DNA of 42,786 bases from Acidobacteriota bacterium. Lineage in GTDB: Bacteria; Acidobacteriota; Terriglobia; Terriglobales; Acidobacteriaceae. The stretch's first letter is position 1; each line of letters starts with the position of its first letter. A model generated the notes under the pieces. The model was not told where the DNA came from and searched no databases. It saw nothing but the letters and a program-made list of their open reading frames with translations. Shown here piece after piece: positions 16,028 to 23,231 of this stretch. The stretch lies in assembly GCA_003225495.1 (NCBI GenBank), contig QIAJ01000245.1:1-42786 (forward strand), given 5' to 3'. The position numbers and the translations under genes are program-made.

Positions 16028-17016
16028 TCATGGAGTGAAAAACACGTGGCTGGAGTTCGATCCATGAATGGCCGCGTGGCACATCGTGCAAGCCTGATAT
16101 TTCTGTGCCTGGTTGTGGAATGTCGGGATCGCTGGAGCGCCCGCATCCGCCGAAAATGCGTGACACTCGAGGCAGAGCAGATTCACCTGCGCGCGTTTGA
16201 GCAGCCGTGGATTTGACGTTCCGTGAGGCGAATGACAAGCCGCGCATCCTTCGACCTTCACGGCTTCGTGCTCGTACACGAACGGCCCCGCTTTGTCGCT
16301 ATGACACTTAAAACATCCGGTGTCCTGGCCTGAAGTTACCCGCAGCTGCCGGCTCAGGAATCCGCCATGCGGATTGTGGCAGTCGTTGCATTGCACCAGT
16401 CCTTCATTCACCTTGTGGCGGAACGGACAATTGATCTGTTGCTTCACTTCCTGATGACAGCCGTAGCACAGTTGCGGCGTCTTCTCTTTCATCAGGAACT
16501 GCTTTTCTTTCGCGGCGTGGGGTGAGTGGCAGTCAATACAGCTCACATTGTTCTGCAGATGGGCCGAGCGCGAAAAATTGCTGTGTTCTTCGCCGTAGGT
16601 GTGGCAGGTCAGGCAGCGATCGCTGATTTCCTTTGCGGAAGCATTCTTAAAGGTAAAGATCTTGGACTTGTCTCCGCCGCCTCGACATGCTCTTTCCCAG
16701 GACCGTGACAAGCTTCGCAGCCGTGCCATTCTGGTCCCTTCTTCGTATCAAGCGTGGTCGCGAAGTGGGGCGAATCCTCATATCCCTTGTAGAAGCCCTT
16801 GTGGGGCATGTCCTCGTGACAGGTTTTGCAGACCTCAATGCCCACATACTGTGAAGGATCAGTGGAAGGCTGATATTTCGACTGGGAGGCTTGCTTCTCT
16901 TTGTTTTTGTCCCTCGATGGACTTCCGCCGGAGGCCGAGCCGGTTATCGTTATCGCGATGAAAGCAAAGATAGTGGGAGCTATCGCGGAAGCACATAGCG
17001 ATCGTGGCTTCGGCAT
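16028..17016 (-). pseudogene. Decaheme c-type cytochrome (DmsE/MtrA family), split by a one-base frameshift
   Basis: ATG 17016 follows GGAGG and a signal peptide (APTIFAFIAITITGSASG). The first frame holds hemes CKTCH and CEACH. The second frame, ending at 16028, holds CLTCH, CIDCH, CYGCH, CNDCH, CFKCH, CAACH, CLECH and CTMCH. Ten hemes in ~330 residues is the normal DmsE/MtrA count. The frames meet at 16672-16682, where the coding strand reads gaggcggcggagac. One extra G would restore HVEAGGDKSKIF, the expected family sequence. It could be an assembly error in a G-rich tract or a real lesion. The intact protein would be a periplasmic electron wire passing through the barrel encoded next, with which it overlaps by ATGA or has a 14-base gap. 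It is the first gene of the operon. Confidence 0.85.
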
Positions 17017-17085
17017 TCACCCTCCAGCAGAAGACTGCCAGTTGAGAAAGTCAGTGTCAGGTTAGCAAAAGCGTCCCGATCCGGC

Positions 17086-17101
17086 TGTGAGCGCCATCAC
17101 A
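17086..17101. promoter_or_regulatory. CRP-family operator-like palindrome (proximal)
   Basis: TGTGA-GCGCCA-TCACA is an exact match to the TGTGA-N6-TCACA consensus of CRP-family regulators. It ends 70 bases upstream of the decaheme cytochrome start codon. A second site lies 22 bp further up, centre to centre. No convincing -10 hexamer was found between it and the gene. Confidence 0.6.
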
Positions 17102-17107
17102 TAGCCG

Positions 17108-17123
17108 TGTGATCATAATCACG
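17108..17123. promoter_or_regulatory. CRP/FNR-family operator-like palindrome (distal)
   Basis: TGTGA-TCATAA-TCACG has nine of ten consensus half-site bases. It also contains GTGAT-CATA-ATCAC, close to FNR-type spacing. Its centre is 22 bp from the proximal site, two helical turns, so two dimers could bind on the same face. Confidence 0.55.
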
Positions 17124-17270
17124 CGCCTGGACTGCCAACGTCGTTGTGCGAGAGTTCGGAAAGAGTTTTTGCTGGGGGCAGCGGAGGCGGGACGTGGAGT
17201 GCCATGGGTCGGCCGCTCCTAGATCGGGTGTTAAGTCCAGCTTTCTCCCGAGCGGAATCCGTTCGTAGCT

Positions 17271-17402
17271 GCGGTCGCGCGGGAAATCCGGTGACGTGTC
17301 TGGGCGGTGAAATCGGGCGGGCTATCGGAAAAACTCGGGGGCTAAAGCCCCATTCTTCTAAGCCCGTTTTGGCACGGCTGAAGCCGTGCCCTCCCGCGAA
17401 GA
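17271..17402 (+). repeat. ~130-bp intergenic repeat, copy 1, with two palindromes
   Basis: It shares the order gcgcgggaa..tcggt/cggtga, 'tctgg', 'gatatcgg/gctatcgg', cgggggctaaagcccc (17336-17351), 'cattct', and ggcacggctgaagccgtgcc (17371-17390), then ctcccgcgaag with 19302-19436. Both inner palindromes can form hairpins. A shorter relative lies at 34345-34402. Confidence 0.7.
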
Positions 17403-17830
17403 CTGCCGCGAGACACTGCCGCGAGACCCCTCCACGACCACCAGCCGCGTGAAAACCAAGCGACTCCGCTGCCGACTGACCTGTGCTCACTTCTCACAAA
17501 GAGCGCGAGAAATGCACCCAGTTTGTTTTCTCGCCATCGTGCCAACTACGCCACTTATACTCTCGGCGGAGATGCGGGCCACCGCCGAGTAGATCCATCG
17601 CAAAAAGGGCGTGAAAAGGATGGGCTGTATCCGCCATTATCTTATTCTGTTGACATGCTTTCGGGCGCGCAGTAGAGTTCGCTCGTTGGATTGCCTGTTG
17701 TTCCAACCTCTTCCCGGTTAAATCGGCTCTATCCAGGACTTCACGTCCGACGAGTCCAGCTGACCAGCACATTGCCTCTCACTGAACCCGCCGGCCCAAC
17801 GTGCACGCATGCGTGCAAAAGGGGGCCTTC

Positions 17831-19144
17831 ATGTTGCAGACAATTTTTATCCAGATCCAAGAGAAACGATTACGCGTTGGCGTAGTCCTGTTGCTGGGCG
17901 CGCTCCTCACTGCGTTCCCAATGCCAGTATCAGCCGCCACGGGAGACCAGGTGCTGGAGTGGAACGCGATCATGAACGACACGGTGATGGCGGGTGGTAC
18001 TAATCCGCTAGCCACGACGCGCGTTGTGGCGCTGGTGTCGGCATCCGTGTTCGATGCTGTGAATGGCGTCAACCCAACCTTCAAACCGCTGCACGTCAAG
18101 CCGAATGCACCGGGGTACGCCTCGCGGCGCGCGGCCGCGATTCAGGCGGCCTATGCGATGCTGGTCAAACTCTACCCGACGCAGGCGGACTCGCTCGGCA
18201 CAAAACGCGACGCATCGATCGCGGCGCTTACGCAAAGCGCCAAGTCGATTCAGGCTGGGGTGACCTGGGGGCAATCGGTCGCGGACAGCATTTGGGCGTG
18301 GCGGTTGACTGACGGGTTCGCGCCGGCGCCGCCCCCATTTGTCGGCGTTCTCGGGATTGAAGGATCGCCAGCAGCTGTCGGCGTCTGGCGGCCAACGCCA
18401 TTGGTGAACGCGTTCGGGGCCGGCCCGCAGTTCGCCTCGATGACGCCGTGGGTGCTGCAGCGGGCATCGCAGTTCCGCCTGCCGCCGCCCCTGGCTCTGA
18501 CCAGTGCCGAATACGCTACGGATTACAACGAAATAAAGATCATGGGCGTCTTCTCTGGATCACAGCGATCGGACGACCAATCGGAACTGGCATTATTTTG
18601 GGCGGGGAACACACCGCTCTACTGGAATCGGATTGCCTCGCAGATTGTCGCTGGCCGGTCCCGGTCGCTCTTGGCGAATGCTCATCTCTTCGCGCTCCTA
18701 AACGTTTCGATGGCCGATGCTGGCATCGCCTGCTGGGATGGCAAGTATCGTTACGTTTTCTGGCGGCCGATCACGGCGATTCGGCTTGGTGATACCGACG
18801 GCAATGCGGCCACAGATCCCGACCCCAACTGGACGCCCTGGCTGGACTTCTTCCCGGCTGGCACCCCGCCCCATCCTGAGTACCCATCTGGCCATTCGAC
18901 TGTGAGTGGTTCGGCAGCTTTTGTCTTGTCGGCCGAATTTGGCAACGACACGCAGTTTACTGTCACGTCGGAGGTGCGATCGGGGACTCGGGCGTTCCCG
19001 AGTTTCACATCCGCGGTGGCGGAAATTGCTGACGCGCGGGTCTTCGGTGGCATTCACTTCAGGACCGCATGCGTTCGTGGAAATACTCTCGGGCAAGCGG
19101 TCGCGAATTACGTGTCAAGCCATGCGATGCGCGCTTTGGATTAA
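17831..19144 (+). CDS. Vanadium-dependent haloperoxidase-like (PAP2 superfamily) secreted protein
   Basis: From ATG 17831 (GGGGG upstream) the protein has 437 aa; an in-frame GTG at 17801 would add ten. An N-terminal signal peptide (VVLLLGALLTAFPMPVSAA) indicates export. The three-part oxyanion site of vanadium haloperoxidases and PAP2 phosphatases is visible. It comprises KYRYVFWRP near residue 303 (Lys and Arg), PEYPSGHST near 351 (Ser-Gly-His), and ARVFGGIHFRTA near 400-408 (Arg and His). The length suits the family of bacterial haloperoxidase-related proteins. Whether it oxidises halides or hydrolyses phosphate esters cannot be told from sequence. The gene stands alone between two direct copies of a ~130-bp repeat, which might mark past mobility or recombination. 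Confidence 0.85.
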   Translation: MLQTIFIQIQEKRLRVGVVLLLGALLTAFPMPVSAATGDQVLEWNAIMNDTVMAGGTNPLATTRVVALVSASVFDAVNGVNPTFKPLHVKPNAPGYASRRAAAIQAAYAMLVKLYPTQADSLGTKRDASIAALTQSAKSIQAGVTWGQSVADSIWAWRLTDGFAPAPPPFVGVLGIEGSPAAVGVWRPTPLVNAFGAGPQFASMTPWVLQRASQFRLPPPLALTSAEYATDYNEIKIMGVFSGSQRSDDQSELALFWAGNTPLYWNRIASQIVAGRSRSLLANAHLFALLNVSMADAGIACWDGKYRYVFWRPITAIRLGDTDGNAATDPDPNWTPWLDFFPAGTPPHPEYPSGHSTVSGSAAFVLSAEFGNDTQFTVTSEVRSGTRAFPSFTSAVAEIADARVFGGIHFRTACVRGNTLGQAVANYVSSHAMRALD

Positions 19145-19220
19145 GAGGTGCCGTGGACTTGGATAGCGGTATACATGGTGCGGGTGGCCCACTTCTCCAC
19201 CATCATTAAACACTCGGGGT

Positions 19221-19254
19221 GCCCCATTTCTTGCGTTCTTTGCGAGAAGTGGGG
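19221..19254. terminator. Stem-loop downstream of the haloperoxidase gene
   Basis: GCCCCATTTCTTGC (19221-19234) can pair with GCGAGAAGTGGGG (19242-19254), with two wobble or mismatched positions. It lies ~75 bases past the stop codon. No long T-run follows, so the terminator role is tentative. Confidence 0.4.
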
Positions 19255-19301
19255 GGCCTTTCCAGCACTCCAGACCTTTTCTGATTGATCACATGTACGA
19301 T

Positions 19302-19436
19302 GCGGGTGCGCGGGAATTCGGTTACATGTCTGGCGGCGAAATCATGCGGGATATCGGAAAGCCAGAACCGGGGGCTAAAGCCCCGCATTCTACTAAGTCG
19401 TTTCGGCACGGCTGAAGCCGTGCCCTCCCGCGAAGC
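19302..19436 (+). repeat. ~130-bp intergenic repeat, copy 2, with two palindromes
   Basis: This copy is in the same orientation as 17271-17402, on the other side of the haloperoxidase gene. It contains cgggggctaaagccccg and ggcacggctgaagccgtgcc and ends in ctcccgcgaag. Confidence 0.7.
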
Positions 19437-19584
19437 CCTCCGGCGAAAGCTGCCGCTAAATCCTCCCGCTAAAGCCTGCCGCTAAACCCTTCCACAAACC
19501 CCTCCACGAAAACCGTGCACGGAAACTGTTCGCGATACTGTTGCGATCTGAGAGGGAAAATCGAATCGTGGGGAAGGGGCGAGA

Positions 19585-19764
19585 CTAGGCTTGCGGAGAG
19601 CGGGGGCGGTTCTGGGTGTCTGGTTTCGGCGCGGAAGTTTTTAGGGCTTGTTGCTCGTCGAACTTGGCAATGAGTTGCTGGACCAGTTCGATCATCTTGT
19701 GCGGGTCCTTTTCTTCCTGAATTTGGCGTGCCAATTCGCGCCAATCTTCGTTGCTGGTCGTCAT
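19585..19764 (-). CDS. Small protein of the 'DWR..LAR..MIELVQQL' family, member A
   Basis: This is a 59-aa product; ATG 19764 is preceded by GAGGAAA. The core DWRELARQIQEEKD followed by HKMIELVQQLIAKFDEQ is predicted as two helices. The tail is basic and Pro-rich. It is clearly paralogous to the product of 19832-20104 (67 bases upstream, same strand) and more distantly to that of 20671-20832. No function is known to me; the cores look like small helical regulators or adaptors. Confidence 0.65.
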   Translation of the reverse strand: MTTSNEDWRELARQIQEEKDPHKMIELVQQLIAKFDEQQALKTSAPKPDTQNRPRSPQA

Positions 19765-19831
19765 TTGGATTTTCCTCTTTTACTGGATGCAAGTCGATCG
19801 CAGACGGCTGCAAAAGACTGGCGATGAGGTC

Positions 19832-20104
19832 TTACATTCTGGAGATTCTGGACGCAGCCCGATTCCGCGCGCGCTCTGCGGACCGGGTGCGCACTTTTTC
19901 TTCGTTAAACTTCACGATTACCTGCTGAATGAGTTCGATCATGGTATCGGTGTCCGGTTCGTTTTGGGCCCGTCGAGCAAGAACGCGCCAGTCGTCGACG
20001 CCATGTTTATCGTCTGCGGGTTTAACGGCGGGGGAAAGATTTTCCACCAAGTGCTTCACGGCCGCGACGGGAATCTGTTCGTAATGCGTTTTGATGTTTT
20101 GCAT
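19832..20104 (-). CDS. Small protein of the 'DWR..LAR..MIELVQQL' family, member B
   Basis: This is a 90-aa product; ATG 20104 is preceded by GAGGG. An N-terminal extension (KTHYEQIPVAAVKHLVENLS) is followed by the family core VDDWRVLARRAQ, then MIELIQQVIVKFNEE, and an Arg-rich tail (RTRSAERARNRAASR). The core aligns with member A over about 32 residues without gaps. The two genes form a probable operon. Function unknown. Confidence 0.65.
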   Translation of the reverse strand: MQNIKTHYEQIPVAAVKHLVENLSPAVKPADDKHGVDDWRVLARRAQNEPDTDTMIELIQQVIVKFNEEKVRTRSAERARNRAASRISRM

Positions 20105-20379
20105 GGAACCCTCGCTTACTGATCAAACAGTAGCAGTGTGGAAGCGGTACGGGTGAGATCTTTTGGAAAATCTTACAGCGGGATTTAGCGAGTTAACTCA
20201 TTCGTTTACTACGGTTTATGTGCTGGTTTTGCCGGACGTGAGGCGGCGAAAGCAGGCCTTTGTTTAGGGGCCCGTAATTTTACTTGTAGAGCTCGAAATT
20301 TTTACTTGCATAGATCGTGACGATGTAGTACGTTACGTCACGTTAGGTTAACGTTTACGAACGAAAAAAGGAGGTCCCC

Positions 20380-20661
20380 GTGAACTCTCGAGCCGAAAAA
20401 AATCCCATGAATTACAAAACCATGTCGCAAGTGGATGTGCCACAAGGTCGAAATGGAAAGCACAAGCAGGTTGTGACGAAGATCCTCTCGGATCTCGATC
20501 AGCTACCGGCGGGGATTGCACTGAAAGTGCCATTGGCAGATCTGGCGGAGAGCAAGGAAAACGTGCGCTCTGCGCTGAATCGCGCGATTAACAAGGGCGG
20601 GCGGAATGTGGCTACGGCGAGCGATGCCAATTTTCTGTATGTGTGGAATGAATCTAAATAG
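20380..20661 (+). CDS. Hypothetical 93-aa basic protein
   Basis: GTG 20380 is chosen because AGGAGG lies seven to eight bases upstream; an ATG at 20407 lacks that. The protein is basic and soluble. It contains MSQVDVPQGRNGKHKQVVTK, then ILSDLDQLPAG, LKVPLADLAESKENVRSALN and KGGRNVATASDANFLYVW. The middle looks like a helix-turn-helix-type helical pair with a short beta end, so nucleic-acid binding is possible but unproven. The upstream DNA (about 20315-20360) is rich in 'cgtta/taacg' repeats. Member C of the small-protein family starts nine bases after its stop and is probably co-translated. Confidence 0.6.
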   Translation: MNSRAEKNPMNYKTMSQVDVPQGRNGKHKQVVTKILSDLDQLPAGIALKVPLADLAESKENVRSALNRAINKGGRNVATASDANFLYVWNESK

Positions 20662-20670
20662 GGGACTTCT

Positions 20671-20832
20671 ATGAGCGGCGGACTTGATCCAAGAGTGCGG
20701 GAACTGTGTTCGCAGATTGTGAGCGAGACGGACCACACCAAAATGCTAAAACTGGTTACGGAGTTGAACCGATTGTTGCAGCAGCCTGCGGGCCGGTTGG
20801 AGCCTGAGGCCACCACAGTCGCTGCCGACTGA
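20671..20832 (+). CDS. Small protein of the 'DWR..LAR..MIELVQQL' family, member C
   Basis: This is a 53-aa product; ATG 20671 has AGGGGA upstream. The core RVRELCSQIVSETDHTKMLK followed by LVTELNRLLQQ follows the same helix-turn-helix spacing as members A and B. It is divergently placed from them and pairs with the 93-aa gene just upstream. Function unknown. Confidence 0.55.
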   Translation: MSGGLDPRVRELCSQIVSETDHTKMLKLVTELNRLLQQPAGRLEPEATTVAAD

Positions 20833-20853
20833 GTTCGTGCTATCGGTCAACCA

Positions 20854-21033
20854 TCATTTGCGTGGGGCCTTCCGGACGGCGGTGCCCTTCGTTGCGGCAG
20901 CCTTGATCCTCTCCGCGTGAATCAGTTCAGTTCCATTTTTCAATGTGCCGCATGCGATCCCCGGCTTCGCGCCGCACTTGGTACAAAGCAAGGACGCGGC
21001 GTCCACGGGAATGAACTCCGGGAGCTTTGGCAT
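20854..21033 (-). CDS. 59-aa zinc-finger protein, stand-alone relative of the 11124-11483 C-terminus
   Basis: The reading frame from ATG 21033 encodes MPKLPEFIPVDAASLLC followed by TKCGAKPGIACG and then LIHAERIKAA. The CxxC-x-AKPG-x2-C and H-x-ERIKAA elements match, in order and spacing, the C-terminal part of the protein at 11124-11483. The tail is basic. No Shine-Dalgarno is visible. The conserved motif is the main support. It is likely a structural zinc site, possibly for nucleic-acid binding. Confidence 0.55.
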   Translation of the reverse strand: MPKLPEFIPVDAASLLCTKCGAKPGIACGTLKNGTELIHAERIKAAATKGTAVRKAPRK

Positions 21034-21128
21034 GCGGGGAGCATGACACAGTTGATTGGCTCAGGCTAGACAATCGAGATGTTCAGGGGCTTTGACCGCC
21101 GCCGGGCGTCCTTCTAGACTTAAATGGA

Positions 21129-21860
21129 ATGAAGCGGTTCTCAGCTGCTGTTTTCCTGACGCTTGTGTGCATCCGTTTTTTTGCGGCGGAGACTCCGTGG
21201 CAATATGGGCGGATCGTGGACGTCCACAAGTCGGTGAACACCAAGACGAAGGCCTGGGTCGTGAATACTCCGATCACCGAGGACGAAATCAGTTATACGA
21301 TTTCGGTCCACATACAGGACAAGATTCTGGTGGGCAGCGTTGATCTCACGCCGGAGGAGTCTGCGCCGCCGCAGGAGTGGACGACGAATTGTCCGGTGAA
21401 GATTCAGGTAGTGGCCGACCGGCTCTATCTACGGTCGCCGACGGGCGATTTGAGGCTGCGCATTGTCCAGCGCAAGATTGCCAAGCCAATGGCGCCGCTT
21501 ACGGCCGACGAGAAGAAACGGCTTGAGCAAATGGAAGCGCCGGCGGGATCGCTGGTTGGCTTCTCGGACGACAAGCCTTCCGGCGGAGGAATCGCTCCGA
21601 AACCTGCGGAGACTGCTCCGCAACCGCCGCCAGCGCCTTTGCCGCCTACCATGGGATTGGTGAATGTGCGGTCTACGCCGTATCTTTCCGAAGTATTCGT
21701 CGACGGCGATTCGATGGGATACACACCGGCTAAAGTGAGTCTGCCTCCGGGGAAACATTCTTTTCGTGTGGAGAAGGCTGGGTACAAGGCGTGGACGAAA
21801 GAGATCGTGATCACGATCGGGTCGGAGCTTACGCTGGACGCTAGTCTGGAGAAGAAATAG
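21129..21860 (+). CDS. Secreted PEGA-domain protein
   Basis: This is a 243-aa product with a signal peptide (FSAAVFLTLVCIRFFAAE). Residues ~25-115 form an unrecognised beta-rich domain. A Pro-rich linker (~150-176) leads to a PEGA domain at ~178-243: VNVRSTPYLSEVFVDGDSMG, then TPAKVSLPPGKHSFRVEKAG. PEGA domains are surface or periplasmic beta modules, possibly cell-wall associated. An upstream ribosome site is weak. A GC-rich palindrome follows before ispE. Confidence 0.8.
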   Translation: MKRFSAAVFLTLVCIRFFAAETPWQYGRIVDVHKSVNTKTKAWVVNTPITEDEISYTISVHIQDKILVGSVDLTPEESAPPQEWTTNCPVKIQVVADRLYLRSPTGDLRLRIVQRKIAKPMAPLTADEKKRLEQMEAPAGSLVGFSDDKPSGGGIAPKPAETAPQPPPAPLPPTMGLVNVRSTPYLSEVFVDGDSMGYTPAKVSLPPGKHSFRVEKAGYKAWTKEIVITIGSELTLDASLEKK

Positions 21861-21895
21861 GGCCCGCGCGGCGCAACAGCGGCGCAACCAAGAGC

Positions 21896-21915
21896 CGCGG
21901 ACAAGAGTGTCCGCG
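21896..21915. repeat. Palindrome between the PEGA gene and ispE
   Basis: CGCGGAC (21896-21902) pairs perfectly with GTCCGCG (21909-21915) around a six-base loop. It could act as a terminator-like or REP-like element. Confidence 0.45.
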
Positions 21916-21945
21916 CTACGAGCAATCGCTTACAATTCCCACTTC

Positions 21946-22968
21946 ATGGCTCTTACGGTTCGTTCGTTTGCCAAGATCAATCTCGGTCTGTACATCGGTT
22001 CTCCAAGGGCGGACGGATTCCATGATCTCCGAACCGTATATCAAACGATTTCTTTGTATGACGTGATTCGGGTCAGCGTGGCGAGGGGAACGGGGATCGA
22101 AATTTTCTGCGCGGATCCGCGAGTGCCTTGCGATCAGTCGAATACCTGCCATCGCATCGCGGAGCGGGTGATGGAAGAACTCGACGCCACCGGCAAGGTC
22201 ACCATCGAGATTGAGAAGCGGCTGCCAGTGCAGGGCGGGCTAGGGGCGGGATCATCGAATGCCGTGGCGACGATGATCGGGCTGGAGCGGGCGCTGAAGA
22301 AGCGTCTGACGCAAGGCAAGCGGCTGCGGATTGCGGCGGCGGTTGGATCGGATCTGCCGCTGTTTTTAGTGGGTGGGACGGTTCTCGGTATTGGACGCGG
22401 GGAAGAAGTTTTTCCAATGGCCGATTTGGCGAGCCAGCCGGTGGTGATTATTACTCCAGAGGTGGGGGTGTCAACGCCTCGGGCGTTCGCGGATTGGGAT
22501 GCCCAGGTTGGCGGTGAAAATCCTGCCGAGCTGCGCTCGACTTGGGCGGGTCAGAGACCCGTCGCTACATCTTCACGTGCTGGATTGACGCATCTGGACG
22601 GCTCCGATAGACTGGTTGACGTTGGCCGCGCGCTGTCGGCGTGGCTGGTTACACCTAACACCGGTGCCCCTGCACGAGGCGGGAGCCGGGCCGGGAGCCT
22701 GCTTCTCGACCTTGTCCGTACCGGGATTGAAAACGACTTTGAACGGGTCGTCTTTCCGCAATATCCCGAACTGCGCGACATTAAAGGTGCGTTGAAGCGA
22801 GCTGGGGCTGCGTATGCTTCGCTCTCCGGATCAGGATCGGCTCTGTATGGGCTGTTTCGAACGCGGGCGGCTGCCGCGGAAGCGGCCAAGCGGCTGACGA
22901 AACAGGGGTTGAGGGCGGAGGCGACGACGACGCTGACCCGGTCTCAGTATTGGGCAAAAATTGTTTGA
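21946..22968 (+). CDS. ispE: 4-diphosphocytidyl-2-C-methyl-D-erythritol kinase
   Basis: This is a GHMP kinase of the non-mevalonate isoprenoid pathway. It phosphorylates the 2-hydroxyl of CDP-methylerythritol with ATP in the cytoplasm. Seen are SFAKINLGLYIG at the N-terminus, the ATP-binding GGLGAGSSNAVA (~98-109) and a C-terminal SLSGSGSALYGLF. With 340 aa it is some 50 residues longer than typical IspE. The excess lies around residues 195-245 and includes a stretch (GQRPVATSS) encoded by a palindromic repeat also found at 27295-27323. ATG 21946 has no Shine-Dalgarno. TACAAT at 21931-21936 places a likely transcription start at or just before the ATG, so the mRNA may be leaderless. Confidence 0.88.
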   Translation: MALTVRSFAKINLGLYIGSPRADGFHDLRTVYQTISLYDVIRVSVARGTGIEIFCADPRVPCDQSNTCHRIAERVMEELDATGKVTIEIEKRLPVQGGLGAGSSNAVATMIGLERALKKRLTQGKRLRIAAAVGSDLPLFLVGGTVLGIGRGEEVFPMADLASQPVVIITPEVGVSTPRAFADWDAQVGGENPAELRSTWAGQRPVATSSRAGLTHLDGSDRLVDVGRALSAWLVTPNTGAPARGGSRAGSLLLDLVRTGIENDFERVVFPQYPELRDIKGALKRAGAAYASLSGSGSALYGLFRTRAAAAEAAKRLTKQGLRAEATTTLTRSQYWAKIV

Positions 22969-23059
22969 TTGTTGATTTTTGATTGTTGGTTGAAAATGGG
23001 AACGGCCTGCGAGGGCTTTCAATTCACAATCAAGAATCATCAGTCAGAGACGATTTTAC

Positions 23060-23133
23060 TGGGCCGTCGACTAATGGTAGGTCAAGTGCCTTTGGAGCAC
23101 TTTGTCTAGGTTCGAATCCTAGCGGCCCAGCCA
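23060..23133 (+). tRNA. tRNA-Gln (anticodon TTG)
   Basis: Acceptor stem TGGGCCG (23060-23066) pairs with CGGCCCA (23123-23129); discriminator G, and CCA is encoded at 23131-23133. The D-arm contains AATGGTAGG. The anticodon stem AGTGC/GCACT holds loop CTTTGGA, giving anticodon TTG (Gln, CAA/CAG by wobble). The T-arm has the standard GGTTCGAATCC. Total 74 bases with CCA. Confidence 0.95.
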
Positions 23134-23184
23134 GAAAAGCAGGTCTCAGGTGACAGGCGTCAGGTCTCAGGAAATCCAAGACCA

Positions 23185-23221
23185 GAAACCTAGCACCTGA
23201 AACTTGAAACCTAGCACCTGA
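23185..23221 (+). repeat. 16-bp direct repeat, period 21
   Basis: gaaacctagcacctga occurs at 23185-23200 and again at 23206-23221, between tRNA-Gln and prs. Nearby 'caggtgacaggcgtcaggtctcagg' is partly complementary, so the spacer could fold. Confidence 0.6.
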
Positions 23222-23231
23222 GACATGAACT

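Larger units (their letters stand above)
17017..17830. other. Divergent intergenic region: operators and repeat
   Basis: This is about 810 bases between the minus-strand cytochrome operon and the plus-strand haloperoxidase gene. It contains two CRP-type sites (17086-17123) and copy 1 of the ~130-bp repeat (17271-17402). No gene was recognised; antisense frames across the repeat are artefacts. Confidence 0.45.
19145..19584. other. Intergenic region with hairpin and repeat
   Basis: This is 440 bases between convergent genes. It has a stem-loop at 19221-19254, the second ~130-bp repeat copy, then a degenerate series of 'gccgctaaa' / 'cctcc' units at about 19437-19510. No gene was recognised. 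Confidence 0.4.

Noticed and set aside
16609..16729. Programmed ribosomal frameshift in the decaheme cytochrome
   Set aside because: The junction lacks a slippery heptamer; a missing G in gcggcgg explains it more simply.
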